Below are positions 1 through 8,697 of a DNA stretch of 64,000 bases, piece by piece. The stretch's first letter is position 1; the number at the start of each line of letters is the position of its first letter. The translations under genes and the position numbers were made by a program. Origin of the DNA: Candidatus Sulfopaludibacter sp. SbA3 (GTDB lineage Bacteria > Pseudomonadota > Alphaproteobacteria > Caulobacterales > Hyphomonadaceae); NCBI GenBank assembly GCA_945913285.1, contig CAMEDD010000006.1, positions 1-64,000 of the forward strand, read 5' to 3'. The notes beneath the pieces were generated by a model. The model saw only the letters and a program-made list of their open reading frames with translations, made no database searches and was not told the DNA's origin.

Positions 1-1111
1 ATATCGAATAGGACCAGTTGCCGAGGTGCGCGAGCATGCCAAGCAGGCCGCGCCAGGCCGGAGTGGTTGCGAGCAACCAGCCGGGCCGCGCCTGTCCGAG
101 CAGCCAGCCGGCCCAAAGGATAACCAGCATCGTCACGCCGCCAATGCTGAGCGCGAGGATCACGGCGTCGCGGCGCACGTCGAAGGGGCTCGCTGGATCG
201 AGGCCGAACAGCTGGTAAATGAGCACGGCGGCGACCGCGCCGGCGGCAGCGGGAATCAGGCAGGCGAGGCGTCCCTGATCGTTTAGGCTGGCGATGCCAT
301 AGACCAGGCCGGCGCAGGGGAGCCCGATCTCCAGTACGCGGCCCCATTGCAAGGTGTAAGGCGAGGGCACGCCCTGGAGGCCGATGGCGCCCACCAGCCA
401 GAGGATGCTCAGCAGGGTGACGAGGCGGGGGTGCCAGAACATGCCCGAGGTGACCATGAGCCCGGCGGCTGCGCCGAAGATGAACTCCATCGTCATCGGG
501 TGCGCCGCGAGCGTCAGCACGTTCTGGGCGATGGGAAGCGACAGGCCGAGCAGGGAAGCGGCCACAATCAGCACGCCCCAACCGAGCAGCGCAAATGGCA
601 GGAAGCGGCGCGGCAGCTGCAGGAGCAAGGCGAAGACGAGGTAGAAGTAGATCTCATGGATCAGCGTCCAGCCGATCAGCAGGACCGGATAGTCGGCTTG
701 CGGGATCAGCAGGAAGGATTTGAGGAGGTACTGGTATTCGGGTGTTCCCGGCTTGATCGCGACGCCGCTGGGATCGATCAGGGCGACATCGCCGCTGAGC
801 ACCATGTAGAGAAGGCCGAGTGCCGCCGCGGCCCACCAGACCGGATAGACGCGCGTGACGCGGGCGAACAGGAAGTCTGCGCTGGCGATGGGCCCGGACC
901 GGAGATCCTGCGTGACCCAGACCATGATGAAGCCGGAGATCACGAAGAAGAGATCGACGCCGGCGAAGCCGCTGGCAAAGAAGCCGCCGATCAGGGCCGT
1001 TTCACTGCTGCCCGCCTGGACGAGGGCCGCCAGCTCAAGCGCGCGCGCGTGGTAGACAACCACGAGCAGGGCGGCGATGCCGCGCAGGGCCTGAACCGAT
1101 TGAAGCTTCAT
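1..1111 (-). CDS. Acyltransferase family 3 (OafA/YrhL type), partial
   Basis: This is a multi-spanning membrane acyltransferase of the family that O-acylates cell-surface glycans or lipids in the cytoplasmic membrane. The 370 visible codons begin at an ATG (1111, minus) and are open to the window edge, so the C-terminus is missing. The N-terminus reads LQSVQALRGIAALLVVVYHA, the classical start of the family, with the conserved Arg and His. FFVISGFIM follows in the second membrane segment, and further on lies GWTLIHEIYFYL, the family's W-x-L-x-x-E-x-x-F-Y-L signature. About ten hydrophobic segments can be counted. The acyl donor and the acceptor glycan cannot be told from sequence. It is transcribed divergently from the small gene at 1248. 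Confidence 0.9.
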   Translation of the reverse strand, partial: MKLQSVQALRGIAALLVVVYHARALELAALVQAGSSETALIGGFFASGFAGVDLFFVISGFIMVWVTQDLRSGPIASADFLFARVTRVYPVWWAAAALGLLYMVLSGDVALIDPSGVAIKPGTPEYQYLLKSFLLIPQADYPVLLIGWTLIHEIYFYLVFALLLQLPRRFLPFALLGWGVLIVAASLLGLSLPIAQNVLTLAAHPMTMEFIFGAAAGLMVTSGMFWHPRLVTLLSILWLVGAIGLQGVPSPYTLQWGRVLEIGLPCAGLVYGIASLNDQGRLACLIPAAAGAVAAVLIYQLFGLDPASPFDVRRDAVILALSIGGVTMLVILWAGWLLGQARPGWLLATTPAWRGLLGMLAHLGNWSYSI

Positions 1112-1247
1112 GATCGGCTTTTCCCGCCTTGTCGGTTACGCAACTTAAATTTTCTCTGGTGTATCAATACGGCAACGGTGTTGCCAGACTTTCGACACAC
1201 GTCTCGGGATACTCTGGCAACAACACTTTCAGCGCTCATTTCGCGAT

Positions 1248-1586
1248 ATGCCCCAAGACCCGGTCACACCGCCCCAACCGACTTACCCTCCGCCGATGCC
1301 GATCCGGGTATCGCGCCAGGTTATCAACGTGACCCAGCGTCAGGGATTGGCGCTGGGCGGCGCGGCGTTGGCCGTGCTCTCGCTGCCCGTCGGCCTTGTC
1401 CTGCCATCTATTCCGCTCGCCTTGCCGATGGCGGCGATCGGGGCGGTGCTGGTCGGGCTGAATGCGGTCTGGGCCCGGCGCTGGCTGGATGACATGTTCC
1501 GGCGCTATCCGCATGTCGAGAAGAAAGTGCCGGCCTGGCTGATCCTCATGGCGTCTGGCCGCCAGAAGCGCGGCGCGGCGGAATAG
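1248..1586 (+). CDS. Small membrane protein, unknown function
   Basis: A 112-residue protein with a proline-rich N-terminus (about residues 1-18) and two closely spaced hydrophobic segments, around residues 35-53 and 57-72. A basic tail (RRYPHVEKK and RQKRG) follows. I do not recognise the family. It is probably an inner-membrane hairpin protein with the basic tail in the cytoplasm. It is expressed divergently from the acyltransferase and separated by about 300 bp from the next gene, so it is probably a single-gene transcript. No strong Shine-Dalgarno site is seen before the ATG. Confidence 0.6.
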   Translation: MPQDPVTPPQPTYPPPMPIRVSRQVINVTQRQGLALGGAALAVLSLPVGLVLPSIPLALPMAAIGAVLVGLNAVWARRWLDDMFRRYPHVEKKVPAWLILMASGRQKRGAAE

Positions 1587-1889
1587 GGCTCGTCCGGCTC
1601 GGTTTTTGGCTTTGCCGGGCCGGCGCGGTCAGCGCTCTGGAAAGCCAGCGGTGCTGGCCCGGAGGGATCGGCCACCCGCCGGCTGAAACGGCGCGTCGAT
1701 CAGGCCGCCCTTAGCCATGACCGGTGCAGTGACCGGCTCGCCGATCTGTTCACGGCGCTTCGCAAGCGCGGCGTTTCCGCCACACCTGCCCGGGGACATG
1801 CGGCCGAGGCCGACTGATCGATTCGCGGCCCTTGCCATCTGCCCAAAACCTCGCACACATGCTGCCCAGGAACTGACACCGGGGCTGAC
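1587..1889. other. Intergenic stretch with no supported gene
   Basis: About 300 bp between the small membrane protein and the amidohydrolase operon. No open frame here has convincing codon use. A minus-strand 29-codon frame at the left side (start near 1718) lacks a good ribosome site and resembles nothing known to me. The promoter of the amidohydrolase pair should lie in the right half, but I cannot pick out convincing -35/-10 hexamers. Confidence 0.4.
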
Positions 1890-3293
1890 ATGCAACTCAG
1901 AATTCTCTGCCTGGCGGCTGTCGCCGGGCTTTTCGTGGCGGCTTGCGACAGGCCTGGCAAAGGCGGCGATGATGCATCGACGGCCTCGATCGCGAACCCC
2001 TTTCCCTCGACCTACACGCCCTATCCCTCGCAGACTTTGCTGATCACCAATGCGACCGTCATCGATGGCGCGGGCGGCCTGATCGAGAAGGGCTCGGTGC
2101 TGATCGAGGACGGCAGGATCAAGGAGGTCGGCACCGACCTCAAGGCGCCGAATGGCGCCGCCACGATTGATGCCGCCGGCAAGTGGGTGACACCCGGCAT
2201 TATCGACAATCACAGCCACCTTGGGGCCTATCCCTCGCCGGGCGTGGATTCACATGACGACGGCAACGAGATTTCCGGTCCGGTGACGGCGGAAGTCTGG
2301 GTTGAACATTCGGTCTGGCCGCAGGATCCCGGCTTCACCCGCGCGCTTGCCGGCGGCATCACGTCGCTGCAGATCCTGCCGGGTAGCGCGAACCTGTTCG
2401 GTGGCCGGGGCGTAACGTTGAAGAACGTGCCCGCCCGCTCAGTGCAGGCGATGAAGTTTCCCGGCGCCCCCTATACGCTGAAGATGGCGTGCGGCGAAAA
2501 CCCGAAGCGCGTGTATGGCTATGGCAACGCCAGCACGCCGGGCGGGGCGCCGTATTCGCGTATGGGCAACGTTGCCGGATACCGCGATGCCTGGATCAAG
2601 GCGACCGAGTACAAGAAAGACTGGGACCGGTTCAACGCAGGCGGCGGCTCCGAGCCGAAGCGCGACCTTGAACTCGAAACTCTGGCGGGCGTGCTGAACG
2701 GCGAAATCCTCGTCCATATGCACTGTTACCGCGCCGACGAGATGGCCCAGATCATTGATATCTCGAAGGAGTTTGGCTATAAGGTGACGGCATTCCACCA
2801 CGCCGTCGAAAGCTACAAGATTGCCGACAAGCTCGCCGAGTATGGCGCCTGCTCGTCGATGTGGGCCGACTGGTGGGGCTTCAAGATGGAGGCCTATGAT
2901 GGCATCCGCGAGAATATTCCGCTCGTCCACAATGCCGGCGCCTGCGCCATCGTGCACTCCGACAGCGATATCGGCATCCAGCGCCTGAACCAGGAAGCGG
3001 CCAAGGCCTGGGCCGATGGCAAGCGGATGGGCATCGACATTCCGATTGAAGTGGCGTGGCAATGGCTGTCACTGAACCCGGCCAAGTCGCTTGGCGTGGA
3101 CGACAAAACCGGCAGCCTCGAGCCGGGCAAGATGGCCGATGTGGTGATCTGGTCCGGCAATCCGTTCAGCAGCTATACGAAAGCCGAGAAGGTCTATGTG
3201 GACGGCGCGCTGATGTTCGATCGCGACGATCCGGCGAGCCAGCCCGTCATGGATTTCGAACTTGGCCAACCCGGTGAGGGAGACCGCAAATGA
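1890..3293 (+). CDS. Amidohydrolase-family lipoprotein (imidazolonepropionase-like)
   Basis: A 467-residue metal-dependent hydrolase of the amidohydrolase superfamily, predicted to be anchored in the envelope. The signal peptide ends in a lipobox (FVAAC, Cys19). The first metal motif is present as TPGIIDNHSHLG (D-x-H-x-H). Further candidate ligands are the His residues of LVHMHCY and TAFHHAVE and the Asp of VHSDSD, the usual order in this TIM-barrel fold. The C-terminal GSLEPGKMADVVIWSGNPF is the typical closing segment of the composite sandwich domain. The substrate is not evident; secreted homologues are often treated as peptidase- or amidase-like. The stop overlaps the start of the next gene by 4 bp, so the two are translationally coupled. 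Confidence 0.85.
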   Translation: MQLRILCLAAVAGLFVAACDRPGKGGDDASTASIANPFPSTYTPYPSQTLLITNATVIDGAGGLIEKGSVLIEDGRIKEVGTDLKAPNGAATIDAAGKWVTPGIIDNHSHLGAYPSPGVDSHDDGNEISGPVTAEVWVEHSVWPQDPGFTRALAGGITSLQILPGSANLFGGRGVTLKNVPARSVQAMKFPGAPYTLKMACGENPKRVYGYGNASTPGGAPYSRMGNVAGYRDAWIKATEYKKDWDRFNAGGGSEPKRDLELETLAGVLNGEILVHMHCYRADEMAQIIDISKEFGYKVTAFHHAVESYKIADKLAEYGACSSMWADWWGFKMEAYDGIRENIPLVHNAGACAIVHSDSDIGIQRLNQEAAKAWADGKRMGIDIPIEVAWQWLSLNPAKSLGVDDKTGSLEPGKMADVVIWSGNPFSSYTKAEKVYVDGALMFDRDDPASQPVMDFELGQPGEGDRK

Positions 3294-4555
3294 TCCGCCG
3301 TATGATGATCAGCTTGGCCGTACTGGCGGCCGCCCCTGTGGCCTTGGCCCAGTCCGTCGTCGTCTATGGCGAAAAAGTCTGGACCGGCACCAGCCAGGGC
3401 ACGCTCGAGAATGGCGTCGTCGTGGTCGAGAATGGCCGCATCACGTCCGTTGGTACGGCGCCGGCGCGGGTGCCAGCGGGCGCGCTTGAAGTGCGCGCCG
3501 AATGGGTGACACCCGGCCTGATTTCGGCCTTCTCGCGGACAGGTCTCGCGGAAGTCAGCGGCGTGGATAACACGAATGATGGCGGCGCGGGCAAGTCGGC
3601 CTTCTCTGCGGCGCTCAACGCGGCCGATGGGTTCAACCCGGACGCCACACCCATTGCGGTCACCCGTCTCGAAGGGTTCACGCGGCTCGCGGTCGCTCCA
3701 GAGGCAGCGTCCAAGCTGTTTGGCGGGCAGGGCTTCCTGGCGGACACGACCGGCCTTGATGGCAGCATCTTCAAGGAACGTGCGTTCACCTATGTCTTGC
3801 TCGGAGAGAGTGGCGCGTCGCTTTCCGGTGGATCGCGGCCTGCGGCCTGGGCGTCGCTGCGCGGCGCCTTTGATGACGTGCGCTTTTTCGGTGCCCGTTA
3901 CATGAGCCACAATGACGGCAACGTGCTGACCCGCATGGATGCGCAGGCCTTGATGCCGGCGGTTCGCGGCGAACAGCTGATCCTGTTCCAGGCAAGCCGC
4001 GCGAGCGACCTAAATGCGATCATGGATTTCCAGGAAGAGAACCCGTCGCTGAAAGTCGCGATTGTTGGCGCCGATGAAGGCTGGCGTGTTGCGAAGCGGC
4101 TCGCCGCCCTCGAGATCCCGGTAATCGTCGATGCCTTTTCGAACCTGCCGGCCAGCTTCTCACAGCTCGCTGCGACCAGCGAAAACGCCAAACGCCTGGC
4201 CGAGGCCGGTGTCACGGTTGCCATTGTTCACTTAGAGAATGACAGTCATCAGGCCCGCCTCGCCACGCAGGTGGCCGGGAATGCAGTTGCGAATGGCATG
4301 CCGTTCGATATCGCGATGAAGGCCTTGACCTCAGCGCCGGCGCAAATCTTCGGGATGACGGACCTCGGCGTGCTGGCGCCCGGTGGCCGCGCCGATGTCG
4401 TGGCCTGGGACGGCGACCCGCTGGAAGTGACGTCTGCGCCGGTCGCGGTGTACATTGACGGCGAGTCCCAGCCGATGGTTTCTCGGCAGACCAAGCTGCG
4501 CGACCGGTACCGGACCCTCGACGAAAGTGAGCGCCCCATGGCGTTCAAACGGTAA
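3290..4555 (+). CDS. Degenerate amidohydrolase paralogue, secreted
   Basis: A 421-residue protein with a cleavable signal peptide (cleavage after APVALAQ, about residue 21). It is co-translated with the preceding amidohydrolase through an ATGA overlap. The fold markers are kept: the start of the barrel (WVTPGLIS) and the closing GVLAPGGRADVVAWDGDPL. However, the metal-binding D-x-H-x-H is absent; where the partner has IIDNHSHLG this protein has LISAFSRTGLA. No replacement His pair is visible there. A non-catalytic or structural partner of the upstream enzyme is the simplest inference. Similar active/inactive pairs of secreted amidohydrolases occur in other proteobacteria, to my recollection. 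A different metal site or a different reaction cannot be excluded. Confidence 0.8.
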   Translation: MIRRMMISLAVLAAAPVALAQSVVVYGEKVWTGTSQGTLENGVVVVENGRITSVGTAPARVPAGALEVRAEWVTPGLISAFSRTGLAEVSGVDNTNDGGAGKSAFSAALNAADGFNPDATPIAVTRLEGFTRLAVAPEAASKLFGGQGFLADTTGLDGSIFKERAFTYVLLGESGASLSGGSRPAAWASLRGAFDDVRFFGARYMSHNDGNVLTRMDAQALMPAVRGEQLILFQASRASDLNAIMDFQEENPSLKVAIVGADEGWRVAKRLAALEIPVIVDAFSNLPASFSQLAATSENAKRLAEAGVTVAIVHLENDSHQARLATQVAGNAVANGMPFDIAMKALTSAPAQIFGMTDLGVLAPGGRADVVAWDGDPLEVTSAPVAVYIDGESQPMVSRQTKLRDRYRTLDESERPMAFKR

Positions 4556-4583
4556 ACCCCTGAGGTTTTCGCCCGGCAGGTGA

Positions 4584-5462
4584 ATGCGCCCCGATCCTTG
4601 CGTGACGGGCGTAAATCTTTGGGGTTTTTCCGTTTCGGTCTGGAAGGGTGGACCATGGACCGCGAAAATTCTGACCGATTGGGACAGTGAGAAGGCGTCC
4701 CGCTTTGGAAATGATCTCATTGTGGCGCAGCATACGCTGCACAAACGTCCGATGTTCTCGGAGGCGGGGCAGGCGGATCTGTTCGACCATTATCCGCGCG
4801 AAGCATTCGGCATCCACACGATGGGTACGAAACGTTCCGGCAGCGACGGATTTCGCAAAGGCATGCCGGGCAAGCTGATCGGCGAGCCCGGCGCTGCCAA
4901 TCGCGTCAAGACGATGAAGCGCGATGTCGGCGTGCTGATTTCCAGCCCGAATGCACGCGTCTTCTATCACCTTGATATCCCGATGGTGACGCTTTGGCAT
5001 ATCAAGGGCGAGAAGACGATGTACGTCTACCCGGGCGCCGGCAGGTTTGCGCCAGATCCGCAGATCGAAGCAATCGTGCTGCGCGAACAGGAAGAAGAGA
5101 TCGATTACGATCCGTCCAATGACGATTATACGCTGCCGGTGGTCATGAAGTCGGGCGTGGTCGCCAGCTGGCCCCGGAAGGCGCCGCACCGGCTCGACAA
5201 CAGTGATTGCGTCAACGTCTCGTTGTCCTGCTAATTCAAAACGTTCGGTTCGCTGGTGCACGCCAATGGCGCGATGCGCCGCTCGTGGGGCCTCAACCCG
5301 TCGTTCGAGCGGGACGGCGCCCTCGCCAAGTATTCCAAGGCAGGGCTCGCACGAGCGTTCAAGCTGTTCAACTCCCGTAAATCTTTCAAAAAGCATATCA
5401 AGCCGACCTTGGTTGTCGACCTCGAAGCGGAAAATGCGGTGCGCGATCTCGTTGCCGCATAG
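4584..5462 (+). pseudogene. JmjC/cupin-like protein gene interrupted by an in-frame stop
   Basis: The reading frame encodes 216 residues up to TAA at 5232-5234. It then continues in the same frame, with protein-like sequence, for another 76 codons to 5462. The part before the stop contains WHIKGEKTMYVYPG, REQEEEIDYDP and a W-P-x-x-x-P-H-R-L-D-N stretch. This pattern is typical of cupin-like (JmjC/Fe(II)-dioxygenase fold) proteins, in which the last strand normally runs on as V-S-L-S-x-E-F-x-T. Here the codon after LSC is TAA, followed by TTC AAA ACG; a single G-to-T change of GAA would produce it. The remainder (NGAMRRSWGLNPSF to VRDLVAA) lacks its own ribosome site. The exact N-terminus is unsure: GTG at 4602 is an alternative start. 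It could be a recent pseudogene, a sequencing error, or a functional truncated protein. Confidence 0.7.
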
Positions 5463-5512
5463 CCGCCTTAATCGAGGGCGAAGAACAGGCGCCACTCGGT
5501 TCGGGTAAAGTC

Positions 5513-6250
5513 ATGCTGCTTTCGTTTCTGTTTTCACTGGTGATGGCGACCGGCTCGGGCCCGATGGATGCCGCCCTTGAGGCGACCGAGGCTCCCGACA
5601 CCCTTCGCGCGGCTTTCACGGTCGAGCTGACCTCGAATACTGCGCAGCACACCTATTTCTACGACCCCCGCCTGCCGCGCGGTGAGCGCTGGGTTGCGGT
5701 CGAGCGGCGCGGCTATGATCCTGAACTCGTGTCTGTGGCTGAAGCCTGGGCAGCGGAGCCTGCTCCCGATGGCCGCCTGTTTCCGGATGACCTGCGCGAG
5801 AGCCTTGGGTCTTCGGTTGATGTGAACACGGACGGCGACGCCTGGCGCCTCAGCTTTCGCCATCATCCGAACTATAATGATACCGAGTTTGACGTCTGGG
5901 CTGCGGAGCAGTTGAAGGCGACCGCCTGGCTCGACCCGGTCGGCGAGCGGTTCCAGCGGATCGATTACACGCTGCCCAAGCCGGTTTCCGGCCCGACGGG
6001 CGGCAAGCTGACGCGGTATGACCAGAGCTACCTGCTGAAGACCGAGCCGCGTTGGGGTTTCTCCTATGTGTCCGGTTTCACCATCGATCTTGAGGCCCGC
6101 GCAGCTTTCAAACGCTTCGAGCGGCGCTTTGAGGCGCGCGTGACTGACGCGTATTTCTTCTTCGCAAGCACCGACGCAGAGGCTGAATACGATAGCCGCC
6201 GGGCGAATGCCTTGCAGATGGCCTCTGGACCCGCAACGCCCGGGCGCTAG
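5513..6250 (+). CDS. Predicted secreted protein, unknown function
   Basis: A 245-residue protein with a short hydrophobic N-terminus (LLSFLFSLVMATG) that looks like a signal peptide. The rest is rich in aromatic and charged residues with many short beta-type stretches (YFYDPRLP, WRLSFRHHPNYNDTEFDVW). I do not recognise a named family. The overall look, a periplasmic beta-rich protein ending in a phenylalanine/arginine-rich segment, does not indicate an enzyme. It starts about 50 bp after the cupin-like pseudogene and ends 9 bp before the DUF1489 gene, so it probably belongs to the same transcript. Confidence 0.65.
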   Translation: MLLSFLFSLVMATGSGPMDAALEATEAPDTLRAAFTVELTSNTAQHTYFYDPRLPRGERWVAVERRGYDPELVSVAEAWAAEPAPDGRLFPDDLRESLGSSVDVNTDGDAWRLSFRHHPNYNDTEFDVWAAEQLKATAWLDPVGERFQRIDYTLPKPVSGPTGGKLTRYDQSYLLKTEPRWGFSYVSGFTIDLEARAAFKRFERRFEARVTDAYFFFASTDAEAEYDSRRANALQMASGPATPGR

Positions 6251-6259
6251 ACTCCGCGC

Positions 6260-6676
6260 ATGACGATTCACATGGTCAAGCTCTGTGTCGGCGCAGACGA
6301 TATCGATGATCTCGCTGATTGGCAGAAGCGGCTCATGAAGACGTTGCCGAAACCTGTGCATCACACCCGCATGGCGCCGAAACGGGCCGAGGAAATGCTC
6401 GCCGGCGGCTCGATCTACTGGGTCATCAAGCGGGCGATCCGGGTGCGCCAGCGGATCATCGACATCCGCACCGTGGCGGACGATGAAGGCAAGGACCTCT
6501 GCGAACTGGTGTTCGACCCCGAACTCGTGCGCACCTATGCCCAGCCAAAACGGCCCTTCCAGGGGTGGCGTTATCTGAAGCCTGCCGAGGCGCCGCGGGA
6601 CCTGAAATCCGGAGAACTGGCCGTGGACCTGCCGCCAGATATCGACGCGGCGCTGAAAGACGCCGGCGTCTGGTAA
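6260..6676 (+). CDS. DUF1489 family protein
   Basis: A 138-residue cytoplasmic protein of the DUF1489 family, widespread in Alphaproteobacteria and of unknown function. The family opening is clear (TIHMVKLCVGADDIDDLADW), as are the arginine-rich middle segment (IYWVIKRAIRVRQRIIDIR) and the conserved PKRPFQGWRYLKP near the C-terminus. Length agrees with the family. It sits 9 bp after the secreted protein, so it is probably co-transcribed with it. Family members are generally single-copy. There is no evident metal site or catalytic motif. Confidence 0.88.
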   Translation: MTIHMVKLCVGADDIDDLADWQKRLMKTLPKPVHHTRMAPKRAEEMLAGGSIYWVIKRAIRVRQRIIDIRTVADDEGKDLCELVFDPELVRTYAQPKRPFQGWRYLKPAEAPRDLKSGELAVDLPPDIDAALKDAGVW

Positions 6677-6762
6677 ATCCGGCGCTCCCGCCTCGGGCTA
6701 ATCGGATTGATCCTGCGCGGCATCATCTTAGGCTCGAGGCCTCGCGATGGGGACCGCAGGCC

Positions 6763-7426
6763 ATGAAGACTATCATCTACGCGATCCTGGCGGCATCGCT
6801 TTGCGCTTGCGCCACGCCGCGCGCAACGGCGCCGATCACGCGCGACACGCTGGCCTATTCGGCCGAAGTGGCGCGTGCCCAGCAGGAGCAGCTGCTGCTC
6901 AACATCGTCCGTCTGCGTTACAACGACCCTGTCAGCTTCGTTGAAATCGAGCGGATGACGACGGAAGATTCCCGGACGGTTGGTCTCGGCCTCGCTACCG
7001 CGTTCAGCCTGGATGGCAGCCCCTTGAATGAAGTTCTGGGCGCCCAAGCGGCGGGCGAACAATCGCAGACCCCGGCAGCGATCTACAACGTCCTGCGCGG
7101 CGGCGGCTATGCGCAGCAGCTGCTGCAACCGGCCGGGCGACCTGCTCGTGCAGGTTTTCTCGGACAAGCCCGACACGCCCGCGCGCACGGCCTGTTCAGC
7201 GGGCGCGCCCTGGAGCGAAGTGATCGGCGACTATTTTGCCATCAACTTGAGCACCGGAAAGCCGGAGGGTGCCTCTGTCGCCGTGCCCTATCGCGGCGTG
7301 TGGTTCTATGTGGACGATACCTGCCGGAGTGCGAAATCGACCCTCGACCTGATCGGCCACCTCTATGCCCTGCAGGCGGGTCTCAATCAGGGCTCGAGGG
7401 ATACGTTGCTGCTGATCGGCGGGTGA
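6763..7426 (+). pseudogene. Lipoprotein gene with frame change and probable internal loss
   Basis: The 5' part encodes a lipoprotein start (MKTIIYAILAASLCAC, lipobox Cys16) and a conserved-looking segment, QEQLLLNIVRLRYNDPVSFVE, as far as GGGYAQQLLQP (about 7130). From there the sensible protein sequence lies in another frame: GDLLVQVFSDKP, SEVIGDYFAINLSTGKP and VWFYVDDTCRSAKSTLDLIG, ending at 7426. In the original frame the tail becomes an Arg/Cys-rich nonsense sequence to 7446. The order of motifs matches a larger lipoprotein family (N-terminal LLLNI-RLRY, C-terminal FY-D-x-x-SK-T--L---L--LQ) that I recall as much longer. This suggests loss of the middle with a frame change. It could also be a simple 1-2 base indel in a short variant. 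Confidence 0.65.
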
Positions 7427-7508
7427 GCCGGCGCGGCCGCCATTGAAAATCCGGGCGGGTTGGTGGAAATAGCCCTTTTCCTGACCCGGTTTCCTGAAAG
7501 GCTCCGCG

Positions 7509-7742
7509 ATGCCCCAATTCGACATGATCCTGATCACACCGCGTGAAGCCGAAGGCGCAGACGTGATCGAGCACACGGCCGGCCAACCGGTGCGCGAAGG
7601 CGGCGGGGACGAGACCTATCGTTGTGGTGGCTGCAAGACGAAGCTGTTGGTCAATGTGGCGCACCGCGACGCGCACGGTGTGGTCGTGAAGTGCGGCAAG
7701 TGCGGCAAGATCAACACCGAACCGCATCACCAGCATCATTGA
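7509..7742 (+). CDS. Small zinc-ribbon protein with His tail
   Basis: A 77-residue protein with two CxxC knuckles, CGGC (near residue 39) and CGKC (near residue 62), separated by about 20 residues. This is the spacing of a zinc ribbon. The C-terminus is histidine-rich (EPHHQHH), which could bind additional metal. A Shine-Dalgarno-like AAAGG lies before the ATG. I cannot name the family; proteins of this size are often RNA-binding or assembly factors, but nothing here decides that. It is followed 57 bp later by the TauE/SafE permease on the same strand. Confidence 0.7.
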   Translation: MPQFDMILITPREAEGADVIEHTAGQPVREGGGDETYRCGGCKTKLLVNVAHRDAHGVVVKCGKCGKINTEPHHQHH

Positions 7743-7799
7743 GATTGCCTAAACCGGCGGGATGATCGACACCGCAGCTTCGATCACCGAGGCGGGCCC

Positions 7800-8627
7800 A
7801 TGACCGAATTGCTGAGCCAGTACGGCATCCTGATCGCGGCGCTTGCGGCGGTTGGTCTGTTTGCAGGTCTGGTCGCGGGCATGTTCGGGATTGGCGGCGG
7901 ATCGGTGATCGTGCCGGTGCTGTTCTTTCTGTTTGACGGGATGGGATTTGGCGAAACTGCGATGCATGTGGCGGTGTCCACGTCGCTCGCCACCATCATC
8001 CTGACCTCGATCCGGAGCGTCATGGCCCATCAGACGCACGGCGCAGTCGCCTGGAACATCATCCGGACCTGGGCGCCGTGGATCATGTTCGGCGCGGTCT
8101 GCGGGATCGGGCTCTCCGGCATCATGTCGAAACAGATGTTGCTCGGGCTGTTCGGGTCGCTGCTGGTGCTCTTGTCGCTGCAGCTCATCTTCGGCCGGCC
8201 GAGCTGGACGCTGGCGCCGCAGATGCAAGGCGGCGCGGCGAGGGCGGGTCTTGGCACCGCAGTGGGCACCCTCTCTGCTCTTATGGGTATTGGCGGAGGC
8301 ACATTCGGCGTGACCCTGATGACGCTGTGCAGCACGCCGATCCACCGGGCGGTTGCGACCGCGGCCGGATGGGGGGTCGCCATTGGGCTGCCGGGGGCAT
8401 TGGCGGCTATCCTTGTGGGCTGGGGACGGGATGGCTTGCCGCCGGTCTCGCTGGGTTTCGTGAACCTTCCGGCCTTCGCGCTCATTTCCGCGTTTACGGT
8501 GCTGATGGCCCCGGTGGGCGCGGCGCTCGCGCACCGTTTGGACGCTGACCGGCTGCGCAAGCTGTTTGGCCTGCTTCTCGCAGTGGTGGCGCTCCGGATG
8601 GTCTGGCAGGCGCTGGGCGCCGGTTGA
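7800..8627 (+). CDS. TauE/SafE family permease
   Basis: A 275-residue integral inner-membrane protein with about eight hydrophobic segments and two internal glycine-rich repeats, GLVAGMFGIGGGSVIVPVL near residue 25 and SALMGIGGGTFGVTL near residue 162. The duplicated G-x-G-G-G motif is the signature of the TauE/SafE (DUF81) family. Members export sulfite, sulfoacetate or other small organosulfur anions, or are uncharacterised. No sulfur-metabolism gene is adjacent, so the substrate is open. Length is normal. GAGGCGGG precedes the ATG as a ribosome site. Confidence 0.9.
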   Translation: MTELLSQYGILIAALAAVGLFAGLVAGMFGIGGGSVIVPVLFFLFDGMGFGETAMHVAVSTSLATIILTSIRSVMAHQTHGAVAWNIIRTWAPWIMFGAVCGIGLSGIMSKQMLLGLFGSLLVLLSLQLIFGRPSWTLAPQMQGGAARAGLGTAVGTLSALMGIGGGTFGVTLMTLCSTPIHRAVATAAGWGVAIGLPGALAAILVGWGRDGLPPVSLGFVNLPAFALISAFTVLMAPVGAALAHRLDADRLRKLFGLLLAVVALRMVWQALGAG

Positions 8628-8697
8628 CCCTTCAACCGGCGCGCAGGTCGAGCGGCGAGGCCCGTTTCATTTTTGACCGTATTGCAGAGTTGCCGCC

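Noticed and set aside
347-1492. 381-codon plus frame
   Set aside because: It is antisense to the OafA-type acyltransferase, which has clear family motifs, and its translation is Arg/Asp/Gly/His-rich without any family resemblance.
1629-1718. 29-codon minus frame
   Set aside because: Too short with no ribosome site and no known resemblance.
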